A stretch of 64,000 bases of DNA from Bolinopsis microptera (lineage: Eukaryota; Ctenophora; Tentaculata; Lobata; Bolinopsidae), in the NCBI RefSeq assembly GCF_026151205.1, contig NC_087084.1, positions 9,544,894 through 9,608,893 of the forward strand. Reading direction: 5' to 3'. Numbering within the stretch: position 1 is the stretch's first letter; each line of letters opens with the position of its first letter. The position numbers and the translations under genes were made by a program. This document shows positions 34,871 through 45,715 of the stretch, piece by piece. The notes beneath the pieces are model-generated. The model had not been told where the DNA came from, did no database searches, and was given only the letters and a program-made list of their open reading frames with translations.

Positions 34871-35539
34871 AACTAAAAATAAAATTTTGGACAAGCACTG
34901 ACATCACAAATGACAAATAACAAATCATGGCCTTGCAATTTCCTCATTCTACGCTAGGTACGCGGGCTGAAATATAAATATTTAACAGAAAGCATTAGCA
35001 GTTGCTGCAGGAAAATGGAATTTATGTATTATTGGACTTGTTGTAGGGTGTTATAGAAAGAATTTGGGTGGGGTCACGGGTTGAAATGATCAATGCAACG
35101 TATAAACGAACTAGGTTCATATTGTAACATTGACAATTGATATAATAGGGTGCGCGTGGCAATTAGGATTTTTTGATTGCTCTATCCAGAGCCCTTGCGC
35201 TTGTTGTTAAATAAGCGCGCCCGCATCGGCGCGAAAGCACATGGTTAGGTGATGCATTTTTTGACGTCACGGCCCAACTTGCTGCCATGCACGTTCAACG
35301 TTTTATAGCTCTCTCGTGCACGCAAAGCGTACACTCCGGCCGGCCGGCGAGAATGCCGGCCGATCAAAAGGTGTTGCAGCGTGTGTCAAGGTCCAACAAG
35401 GACTAAAGAAAATCGCAATTATTTAGACCAAAAATCGCGGCGCCGCGACATGCCAAACCACAAACTAAACAAAATTGCGGCAAAAAAAATCTCAAAAATC
35501 GCGGCGAAAGATAATGTATTTGCAGAGCAAAGTCAGATG

Positions 35540-35799
35540 TCATATATTCGTTAACTAGCTCGTTAGTTTAGTTAGATTAGCTATACATACTGAGCAGAGC
35601 TTGCTTTTAGATCAGCCCTTCCAGACGATCTCGAAAGTTCTTCCCAGCTCTCCAGACCTCGCCAGAGGCAGAACGGAACTCGTTGTTCCACTTCGAATCT
35701 GTGACTGTACTCATATAAATAATATTATTAGTTAACTTTTGTTAATTCTTTACCATACTACACGCAATCAAACCAATAAACCCTGAGATTACATCACGT
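35540..35799 (+). mobile_element. Possible solo LTR
   Basis: A 260-bp segment starts TGTCATATATTCG and ends CAATAAACCCTGAGATTACA, the TG..CA layout and late polyadenylation-like AATAAA of retrotransposon LTRs. There is no convincing 5-bp flanking duplication and no internal pol sequence nearby, so this is tentative. Confidence 0.35.
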
Positions 35800-36904
35800 G
35801 ATCGAATCACGTGTTTTGATAACAAAGCTAGAGACTAAGGGGTAAGGAGCACACTGCTTTTCATGTGTTTTATAGACTTACCACGAGTTCCTTTTCACAA
35901 ATTGTACTACTAGTCTCAACTATAATTCTAAAAATTATCCTTTGTGGGGACCGACGGCTCATCCATCATCGTCTGAGTATAAGGCAGACACTCCTGATCA
36001 AGGACAAAAGAAAATCGCGATTACTTAGGCCACAAATCGCGGCTATGTTACAACCAGATCATTCTTAAATTAGGCCTTGACAATAGCATGTCTGAAGAGC
36101 CTTGCAGCAAAATATACGAAATTTCATGAGCTATGTAAAATATCCGAATATATACTGGTTTTTAACAAAATCTTAACCGATTAGCAAAGAAAATGAGTGG
36201 AAAATATGCTGCTCCTTCATAATTTTTTTATAGATATTTAAAACCGTTTCAATGTATCGTGAACACCCTGTATATGATATATATTAACTGTACTATCTTT
36301 TGCAAGCTGATGTCAACTTTGCGTTGACCGGTTGATGTAGAAAAGACAATTGTAAATATCAGATTTTCGCAACCATAAGGTAAGTTATACAACTCAATTC
36401 GGCGACGGCGTTCTGTGATCACGTGCCCGACAAAGTGTTGCCGTAAGATAAGTTTATTTGTTTTAAATATTTCAATATTTAAAACTTTTAAGATTTTAAA
36501 AGCTTTTAGTCACTAAAGTCATGAAAAGAATATAAAAAAATATTGTGGCGGGTTAAAAATAATGGCGAGTAAAAATCGAGGAGGAGGAGGAGGAGGAAGA
36601 GGAGGAGACTTATCAAGTTTTGATCACCTTTTCTACATTTGATCTTACAATTATTTGTATCACTCATTCCGTTTCGTTTCGTTCCATTTTACCTCATTTC
36701 GTTTCAATTAATTCAATTAATTTCATTCAACTCCAACCTCTATGCCTGCATTTAATGAACAAGAAACTATAACTGCCAGCAAAAATTCTTGAAATTCTGT
36801 GCTTACTCCTGATTAGAATAAAGCGAACAAATTTGGAAACAACTGTAGGGATTTATTAAAATGTTACGAATTTAACGTTATTTCAATAAGACAAATAATA
36901 GCTT

Positions 36905-36985
36905 GTAATCACGGTGATTCAAACCCACAACCTCCCGACTGAGAAGGGGAGGATCTAGCCCTGTGCTATCTAGCAGCTATAAGAT
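36905..36985 (-). repeat. tRNA-like segment (SINE head or tRNA pseudogene)
   Basis: On the minus strand, TAGCACAGGGCTAGA resembles an A box and GTGGGTTTGAATCAC a B box. CCTCCC..GGGAGG forms an anticodon-like stem, but its loop is ten bases instead of seven and the acceptor stem does not close. A functional tRNA is unlikely; a tRNA-derived SINE remnant fits better. Confidence 0.45.
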
Positions 36986-37710
36986 AACATCACCCTCTCC
37001 AATACATACAGTGTTGGCCAGTGTAATACGTGGTCTAGTTTTCACCCGAGATAACGCTTATCATTATACTATAAGTATGCATTTGATAAAAGATAACAAC
37101 CAATACAGTCATATCTTTCATAATATCACAGTTGCAATGCACGACGATGAAGAATAATTGCATGATGGTCAAGAATTGTCTTTGTTATAACTATGTGCAG
37201 TTATTAAATGAGACAATAAGCTAGTCGAGTTATAAAATATAGTGAAAATTGAGATATTAAGTACCAATCTTTAGTGTGTATCTAGTAATCGTGTTAATGC
37301 CATAGATATTCGCAGTTTCAATGGTTTGTTATGTAGTTCTTAACTGTTTACACGACTTGAATAGTTTCATCCCAAATTATTAAAACACATTGAAATCAGC
37401 TGTGCAATTAATTTGTGAACATAGGTAACTTACTTCCGCTGTGGTTTGGTACTACAAAATTTGGTAAGTTTCGATCGCGAAAAATAGGCGTGTAATTTGG
37501 GCATTTACAAATATCTGGCTACAAAACATTTGGGTGAGACCTTGGTTCCAAATCTGCCTCTGCTTTTTCGGTTGTTAATAATGATAATCTTTTAAAATGG
37601 ATGGGGTTATTCCTACATTAATCTAAGATCAATAATTTAAATATTATATTAATATTATCCCCCGTCTGATTGTAGCTTACAAACGACACGCTTCAGACCA
37701 AACACACATA

Positions 37711-38499
37711 ATGGGCATGGCAAAAAACTGGGAATCATTTGTCAGCATGACTCGTGCAAAGGCTGAATCTCATAGAAAAGTAGCACAATATTGGGACCGA
37801 GTCCACAACATCTTGAGCATGGTAGATTCCAAACACAAGGAAATTTTTCCTTTGGTTGGTAATATACTCAATGATGGAAGTATAGTGTATTGGCTATGCC
37901 CCGCTTACTAGTTTAGCTCTTTCTAGTCCCCTGCTACACGGCATGTAAACAGGGATTGGCTAGTTAGAGGCGGTCCGTGTAGGCCTTACACTGTGCTTTC
38001 AGCAATACTCATAACTCTCATATTTTTATCCGCAATGACTACCCTGTCCACACTTCTGCCCATTTCTCACTATTTTGGAGCTGCATTGGGAACTGTCACT
38101 ACCCTTGTATCTGCCATAAATGGCTCCTTGAATCCGAGTGGGAGAAGACAAAATCAGATGGAAGCTAGTAGACGGTTTATGGCCCTGATGCTGAGAATGG
38201 TAAGAGTTGAAACTGAAAGGGATTATGAGGAGATGTGGAAGGAATATAACAAAGAATTACTGGACGAACCGTTCCTTCCATCAGGATCAAGAGTCAAAGA
38301 CGATGCAGCTTTTTCCATATCGCCTGAGTTACAGATAGTGATAACCGAGAAAGAAGCAGATGTTGATGAATGTGCATCAAATTTTGGGGTTGAGGAGGGT
38401 CGCTTTGTCGTAGAAAATGGTGTTTCTCAGTCGGTTGAAAATGGGAGAAAATACCGGGATACTGACACTGAACTTAAAGCTGAATCTTCAACGTTGTAG
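37711..38499 (+). CDS. SLATT-like two-TM membrane protein
   Basis: Two exons, 37711-37858 and 38003-38499, join in phase 1 (GTTG|GTAATA donor, TTTCAG acceptor), giving about 214 residues. The order is a basic/aromatic helix with A..H..(A)..Y (about 13-27), two adjacent membrane helices (AILITLIFLSAMTTLSTLLP at about 50-69 and FGAALGTVTTLVSAI at about 73-88), then a long amphipathic helix (NQMEASRRFMALMLRMVRVE). An acidic, low-complexity tail follows. This layout matches SLATT domains, 2-TM proteins known from bacterial conflict systems and also from fungi and other eukaryotes. The match is by architecture and motif feel, not alignment. An acceptor (CTTCAG) lies just upstream of the ATG in frame, so a further 5' exon is possible. 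Function in animals is unknown to me. Confidence 0.55.
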
Positions 38500-39085
38500 T
38501 ATTAATAAGATTATGAGAAATGAAGATTACTATGAAAATAGTTGTATACATACTAATTAGAGAGACAATCAATTACTTAGAGACAATTAGAGACACAAAT
38601 AGAGACACAATGCTCAAAATCGACCCACTATAAAACTCTTTTGGAGTAAAAGCAGCCAAGTTATGTGTTATGGAACCTGCTCCCTGAGGGACGTTCTTGT
38701 TTATATCTACGAGTTTAATTCTATATGATTTATTGTAGAATTTATTTTATTGTGATAGAATAATCTTTAGCAAAGTTTTACGGAATACAAAAACTTGGCG
38801 ACGTTGGTGTTGGTTTGTCATCATTTGTCATTGTATCAGCAGAAGTGGAATGGAAACTTCTAGAAGATGGAAAGAAAATGCCCATAGACTTCGCCGAGAC
38901 GAACTTTCAGTTAAAGTCGGACTTCGACAAAATTTAGCGAAGCAGCAAACGAGCAGCACTACCATTATAACAACGGGGTGCACCCTAAAGACACTCTGAA
39001 GTCTGACATCGAAATTGCATAACATCAACTGTCCCTATCAAGTTTTTATAAAAACATATTATCAAGATCATCAAAATCCAGACGT
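38500..39085. other. Intergenic, nothing firm
   Basis: GAGACA-rich repeats occur near 38560-38610. A short open stretch around 38780-38935 has a coding-like look but no supporting splice context. Confidence 0.4.
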
Positions 39086-41469
39086 TTAAAATGATAAAAT
39101 TCTAGAAGGTTTAAAGTTCTTCCCTTGGAACACAGCCAACAAATCTTCAGCAGATTTCCCCATATTATCTACAAAATCACTGAAGTGATCGTTGGGGAGG
39201 TAGCAGGAAACGGCAGCTCCGAAACTTTCTTTACTCATCAAGTAACCTGGAGATATTTACTGTTATCTAAATGGGAAGTGGTACTTCCAGGGGATATATA
39301 TTATATAACTGTTGCACACTATGATGATTGCAGATCTGATATATGATAGCATAAATTTAGAATTCAATTCATAACTCGATTTTGGGTATCCCTCGAAATT
39401 CCAGTTTTAAAAATTGAAAGCTTTAAAAATACTGTCACACCAAATAAATATATTGTCGATTAAACCCACCTATCCCATAGCCTTGAGAAGAAACTGCCCC
39501 AAAAGTTAAGTATAGTTTAAGAGCCGGTGACCCAACAGTACTGGTAGACAGCCCAATATTCGCCATCTTACCCCAACTCGGATCTGTAAACAACTCCAAC
39601 TCTTTCTCCCCTTGATGTCGGTTCATCGTGCGCAACGCAAGCAAATGTCTGTCAAACCCTTCTCCTTGAGCAGCTTCCTTACAAAGTGACACATGCTTTG
39701 AGGAGGTTTTCTTGAGCAGATCCACAATCTCAGATAAGCTGGCCTGATGATCGTGATCAAATGCTACAGAACAGTTTTTAGTTTCAGTCGAGCAGGATCT
39801 GATAGTCTCAGTTCTCCCTGATCTATAATGAGCGGTACTACCTGACTCGTATGTTCCCACACACTCCCCGTGTGTTCTCCAATACCCCATCTGGAATATC
39901 AGCTGACTCACAGAATCTGGGCTCATTCCGAACTTTTTGATTACACTCTTTCCGAAACCACCAAAGTTGAAATCTTCAACTTTAGATCCCGAATTAGCAG
40001 CTACATACTGAGATTTAGCCTTTTCAAGTTGACCTAGAATCGAGTCACTGTAGACAGGATCAACTCTAACAACAGGTATAGCATCACTTCCAGCACTCTT
40101 CACAGGCACCTGTCTCAAATAATCAATATGCACGTTGTTCATCATGTTCATTTTTGCGAAACCATCTAACCTAGAGTGTTCCCAGTTCACACCTGCCTTT
40201 CCATCCTGAGTAACCACCAAACTAAACGACTTGTCAAACCACCGGTTGTGGCCCTCTCCAACCAGTCCGTTCTTCAGAACCTCACCTGAGTTCTGGGTCT
40301 TCAAATCATCCAGACACAACACGAAGATTGCTTCATCAATGACATCTAGAAAAAGTTTGTTCTGCGCTTCAAGCTCTGCGCGCACGTTAGACCAATCCTC
40401 TCTTTCCAGTGCAGTGAAATACCCTAATCCTTGTTTGTTAGGAGCTCGTGAGTCAGCTAGAATCTCCTCTAGCGCTAACTGCAAAGCGCCAGTGTCTCTT
40501 ATTTCACCTTTACTATCCAAAACTTCAATACTGTAAACATGTCCCTTGTGCAGCACTGCAAGATGTCTAGAATCAGGGAACTTCACATTCTCATCACGGG
40601 TCTTGCCGGGAATACGCGTAGACTGGAACAGCAGCGGGAACTGCATCATACACGCATTGATGGGTGGTAACTTATTGTCGCGCAGCGTACAGAAGTAGCG
40701 CAGAGTGGATGTAACCAGCTGTGTTGCTTTGTCTATCTGGGTGTTAAGCGCTGGGTCCGGATGGTCGGAGTAGGTTAGGAAGGTGTTGGAATTGAGTAGG
40801 ACGGACCTTCGGTCACATAGGTACATGTCAAGCCAGGCATGGTGGATATAGCTGTGTTGAGGGTCAAGTGTTTTTTCTCTGGCTAGGAGTGCCGCGTGGA
40901 GGTCTCTGCCTATACCTATAGGGAGGATGAATTGAAAATAATCGAGAAAACCTTCAAGTACTAAATTACTGTAAAACCAGATACTGTAAAACCGAATATA
41001 ATAATGTGCTCTATCAAAACAACTTCAAAATGCACAATTCACCCTTCTTGAACTTGTTGACAGTATCAGAAGTAGCAGCAAACTCAGCAGCAGTTAGGAG
41101 AGGTCTCTGTGCGTTCAGATATCTTGCACAGGTGTCCGCTAGGTTAGGAATAGGAAGACGAGGGAGAGTCTCTTGGAGAGCCTGAAATATGTCAAATATG
41201 TAAGTCAGTGCAGTGATTAGAGGCTTTTAATTCGGAAAATCTATAACTTATAAGTAAACAACTGAAATACATTGTTTTTGTATTTGAGTGTCATTTACAC
41301 TACTATTACTCACAGTAGTTGGGGTATCAGAGTGGTGAAGATAATTTCCTCCAGCCCCTGAAGGTACGGTACCTAAGTGCCTAGGTACGGTACCTAGGTA
41401 GCTATTAGAAGCAGCGTGAACTAGGTATCGGGTATCATTTAGACAAGATTTACTGGCTACTTTCAGCAT
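39086..41469 (-). CDS. CPT2: Carnitine O-palmitoyltransferase 2 paralogue with altered active-site motif
   Basis: Four exons: 41314-41469, 41043-41181, 39470-40915 and 39086-39246, all GT-AG and phase-consistent, encoding about 633 residues with no stop or frameshift. CPT2 transfers acyl groups from carnitine to CoA on the matrix side of the inner mitochondrial membrane. Exon 1 is a basic presequence-like leader (MLKVASKSCLNDTRYLVHAA), exon 2 has LPRLPIPNL, exon 3 the catalytic body (NRWFDKSF, GRTETIR, STSTVGSPA), and exon 4 the C-terminus (FGAAVSCYLPNDHF). The catalytic block, however, reads NWEHSRLDG at 40161-40187, against NWEHSWGDG in the other copy and in animal CPT2. The histidine is kept, but Trp-Gly is replaced by Arg-Leu and the next residues also diverge. 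Activity is therefore doubtful. It is the inverted counterpart of the gene at 50475-54207, with identical exon lengths except the last. Confidence 0.93.
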
Positions 41470-43074
41470 TCAGTAATTTTTAACAGAAACAGAAGATTTG
41501 TGTTATGAAATTATAACCACACAGTTGATAACAATTTGCAGTGTAGCGGACAAAAATCAAAACTAATGTAACAACTTAGTGTGTGATCTATTCAGATAAT
41601 TAGCGCTGCCTTACGTCAAGGCGGAAAAGGTGCAGGAGACTACGTACTCCACAATGGCATCTGATACAATACAATATACCTTATGTCACACACCCCGTAC
41701 CCGTTTTAAGAAGACGCAATCAGGGCAATAACTAGATTTTTCAAGGTCGTTAGAAGCAATTAGACTATTAGTTATATGGGGAATGTCATGCAATCAGTGA
41801 CTGATTAGTAATTGAAGACGGTTTTTATAATGCTGCTTATGTGAACTACAGTGATGTGCCCTGATGAGGTGTTATTGGAGTACTGCGAGAACTTTAAGTT
41901 TATTATCGTGAGGGATTATTGTCAAATAGTAATAAAACATGACAGACTCTTCAGCATGCAGTAGCCATTAACTGATAACCACAGTTACGAATTCGATTGA
42001 CGTCTTAGTCTTAGTCTTACGATATGTTACACAATTTGGTACGCGGACCGAATCGCTATATATTTTAATTTATAGCGTAATACCGGAACGGGTTTGTGGC
42101 GTACCATCTCACCGTACCCGCATCCCTACACCGCGGTAGCCGCACCATACATTGATCATTATACTTCAGTAGAATCTGATTAACAATTAAGTTACGCACG
42201 ATTTGCAAAAGCATATGAGATTCGATCAGTTAGGGCGCAATTAGATTTTGACCGTTCTGTGCAGTACATGCTTATAGTTATACGTTTTTGTTGTATGAGT
42301 GATGAGTAAGGTGTGGAATTGTAAAAGTAAGCTATACCGTACCAATGTATTTTTTACGCTGATTTTGAATAAGACCTATTACATAGCATGAAATTAAAGT
42401 CATTTTTAGACGAGTTATGATCAAATAATAATTTTTGTCAGACGCACGCACGTGACAAGCTTTACTTGTAAAACGATATTTGAGCTGTTTGTTATTATAC
42501 TTTAGATTTAGAGTTAGTTTTGGTTTTTAAAGTAATCGTGAAGATAATAACAATATATATAATAAAGATTTATTATAGCTGTGGTGCGCACGGTGCCGCG
42601 CAACGGCGTTGTGGGGTCGGCCACTCACGCTGAATAACAGAGTAGCCAAACCGGGGTCTATTACCCGTACGGCATATTATTACGCGCAGGGTCACTGGCG
42701 GTCCGCCGACCAGGGACGTCCGGTGGCGATCTGCCTCTGGTCTGCATGATATATGACCACCAAATCTGAGAGCAGGTTGGGGGCACTACGGAAAGCTTAT
42801 AAGCTACCGTCAACTATTACTACTAGTACTACTACTACTAATAAAGATTTGAAGACTAAAGTACAAATGTATGCCATGCACCTTATATAACTTTAAATAC
42901 TTACCATTAAAATCGAAATCAGCATTTACAATTAATTTACACAAAACAGTCAAAACACAAAATTTAATTGCACCTGGCTATGCGTAAACACATGGGTAGC
43001 CAAAACCAAAAGTGAACTACTTCATATTTCAATATTTTCGTAATGGAATGGATTGCCATCCTCAAAATTAATTG

Positions 43075-44160
43075 ACGCGATGTCAACCCTTCCAGCTAGT
43101 AGTAGTACTGATCGTTGCTCTGCGAAGCAATAATGCAAAACAACGATGCGAACATGGAACAGAGAGGTAAGATCAGAATGAAAGTTCCAAATTCGCGCGG
43201 CGCGTCGAAGTTAAGGAGCAATTAGTCCTCCAATTCTCAAAATTTAGTAAAAAGCCTTATTAATTATAAGCATTTTCTGCTCGATTATACGCTAATCAAA
43301 CATTAAATACACTTTTTATTATACGTATTTTGACCGGATAACAATGATCTAAAATGCAAATGCAAAATGGTCATAAAATACAAATTATTAAACTCAAATT
43401 TTTTTTTTGGTTAAAATTGCAAAAAATCAATTTTTCAAATCCAAAAAAATATTAAAATTTATTAAAAAAAGTAAAATAAGTGTAAATTTAAATTGATACA
43501 CGATGGCAATCCTTCGCAGCTCGGCGAGTCTCAGTGGTGCATTTTGCCGATCTACCGAATGTTGCGAGAATAATTATTTGATGCGCGGCGCGGCCCAAAT
43601 ATAGTGCATCATGCGACAAAAATTTAAACTTTTTTTATTTATGCGTGGTTTAATTTTTGGTACTATTGGAGGTATATATCGTATTTTTTGTAGCGCGATG
43701 CGTTACTGTGCCGCGCCGCGCACTTGCAATAAGGCTTCTCACAGCGATCTGGCTAGATCGGCGAGATGCGCTACTGTGCCGCGCCGAGCTGCCATGAATT
43801 GACATCGTCAATTAATCGTATTTTGTAAACAATTTATTTGTATATTCAATATTTCGTAATAAGGATGAATTGAAAAATAATTTCCGCCAAAAAAGATTTT
43901 GAAATTAAACCAAAGTTTTGAGTGCGCCGCGCATATTTTCTAAAAATTATACACAGAATGAAAATCGAGCGCTAAAGCATATAAACTGTCATATTGTCAC
44001 ATCACAGTGCTGGCGAGCACGACCGTTGCATTTATTGTGGGTATACTATGTTCCCCACTTACTATTATACCCCTTTTACTATTATACCCCTTTGGTACAC
44101 GTTACAAGCCTCTTTTGTGCACGCGAAGCGTGCACTCCGCCTCCGGCAGGAGTTTTCCAG
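43075..44160. repeat. CG-rich dispersed repeat, copy 2
   Basis: It shares GATGTCAACCC, TTGCTCTG and GATGCGCGGCGCGGCCCA blocks with 33480-34470. Near its end is GTGCACGCGAAGCGTGCACTCCG, related to GTGCACGCAAAGCGTACACTCC at about 35317. Parts are also inverted within the copy: GCAGCTCGGCG at 43516 and CGCCGAGCTGCC at 43782. No coding was seen. Confidence 0.6.
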
Positions 44161-44489
44161 GCATTAAGACTCATCGGAAGTCGTTCAGCAGATTTATTTT
44201 TAGTTCAAAACATTCTAATTTGATGTCGAAGATGACAGGAATAAAAAATAGTTATGTTCAGATTTTTAAGAAATTTGCATAAAATACTCGCCAGCACTGT
44301 TATACGAAATTCGGTAAAAAACCCAAAATCGCCATATTCAGGTGTCCTAAAAACCATGTTAAAATTGAGTTAGAGATCTGAAATTTTTCAGGGCGTCTAG
44401 ACGTTGACCAAATTGACTGCAAAAAAAGTTTCAGGTTTCAGGAGCATCGGGAAATGGGTTTTCTAGAACCCCTGTTTTACGACAGATTG

Positions 44490-44532
44490 TCCCTGAATAT
44501 ACATGTATACAGATATACATATATATTCAGGG
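44490..44532. repeat. Imperfect palindrome
   Basis: TCCCTGAATATACATGTATA is mirrored by TATACATATATATTCAGGGA. It is a short hairpin in otherwise featureless DNA. Confidence 0.7.
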
Positions 44533-45115
44533 ATAGACGCTTTGCCAGTCAATTGTAGCCTGTATTTAAATTGTGCATTAGGCTAGTTTTAAAGTTGAAA
44601 ATCGAAAAGTTGCACACGTGGGGACACGCCCAAATTGATAGAAAATTGCTAAAATCACTGAAAATTGCTGTTTTCGTCATTTTCTGTCAACTTTAGAGTG
44701 CCGTTGTGATTACAGTTCTTCTTGAAATACTTTGAAACTTTGCATGCTTATCAAGCTATATATAAAACAATTACATGCAAAAATTTAGGGCGATTCAATA
44801 TTGGATGCGCATGAAATGTCCGCTCAAAGTTTGCACGTGCGAAAGGTGAGAATTTTGCTCATTCGTGATTTCCAACAAATTCTGCTTTGCCACGACAGTT
44901 TAATGTCATTATATATGAATTTAATGTCAACTTGAATGAGTATTAAGTGGTATATTCAGTCAGTGATGGACCGATATGCTTACCTAAACACAAGGAAATG
45001 TTTTTAAAGGAAAAATTTCGAAATCGTTGAAACTTCCTCCTTATTATAATGAAGATATCAGTTTATATTTCGACTTTATAAAGTACCCTGACATTATAAT
45101 AAAAAAGAGATGATA

Positions 45116-45621
45116 TTTTACCAAAACCCATAATCATGGGTAGAGTGGACCGCTGCCAGTGTCTCTCTTTCCCAAACAAAAGGAAATGATATTAATTTGA
45201 TTGACCGTTCTCAAATGCAAAATGATACCGAGAATGAAATCGGTCGCTCGCTTTTCCCATTCATTTACAATTGTAATAGATTAAGAAGAACTACCCAAAG
45301 GCAGCTGTACTCGGCAATAAAGATTCAATAAACTTCAGCTAATGCAATAAGTGATAACTACCACCCTTACCCCGAAATACTAGGTATCGACCCGAACGCA
45401 ACCCAAAGAGATTTTTACAGCATCTGATTGACATGTAATCAATCGAAAATTATTACAATTCGTAAGCCGTGAATGAATGGGAAAAGCGAGCGACCGATTT
45501 CATTCTCGGTATCATTTTGCATTTGAGAACGGTCAATCAAATTAATATCATTTCCTTTTGTTTGGGAAAGAGAGACACTGGCAGCGGTCCACTCTACCCA
45601 TGATTATGGGTTTTGGCAAAA
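45116..45621. mobile_element. TA-flanked element with about 153-bp inverted repeats
   Basis: The arms start TTTTACCAAAACCCATAATC and end with the complement GATTATGGGTTTTGGCAAAA. They are almost identical for about 150 bp, with a roughly 200-bp unique centre. TA flanks both ends (45114-45115 and 45622-45623), as in Tc1/mariner-type MITEs. No transposase is present. Confidence 0.82.
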
Positions 45622-45715
45622 TAACTACTTTAGTAGTTTTAAGCGGTTTTTAAAGATTAGATTAGATTAAGAACAATGAAATATACATCATCACTAGTTT
45701 TAGACATTTTTCCGA

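Larger units (their letters stand above)
31984..37698. other. Long repeat-derived region without recognised genes
   Basis: Nearly 6 kb in which no spliced gene could be supported. It contains a LINE-tail-like segment, two CG-rich repeat islands, a perfect palindrome, an LTR-like segment, a tRNA-like segment and a GAG microsatellite (about 36575-36608). The many short open frames around 33480-34170 fall inside CG-rich repeats. Confidence 0.45.
41470..45115. other. Intergenic region rich in repeats
   Basis: No gene was recognised. It includes the CPT2 upstream region, a GC-rich block at 42585-42800 of unknown origin flanked by a CTA/CTACTA microsatellite, a CG-rich dispersed repeat, and a short palindrome. 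Confidence 0.45.

Noticed and set aside
36249-36270. A second end of the CAGGGTG mariner-like element (ACACCCTGTATA)
   Set aside because: Only about 12 bases match and no opposite terminus was found.
36905-36985. A functional tRNA gene
   Set aside because: A- and B-box-like motifs exist, but the anticodon loop is ten bases and the acceptor stem does not pair; kept only as a tRNA-like repeat.
38780-38936. Coding-looking stretch (VEWKLLEDGKKMPIDF) upstream of the left CPT2
   Set aside because: Two frames look equally open, no acceptor/donor pair or partner exon was found, and no family was recognised.
43611-44282. Small plus-strand frames of 63-101 residues
   Set aside because: They lie within the second CG-rich repeat copy; no conserved domain or splice support.
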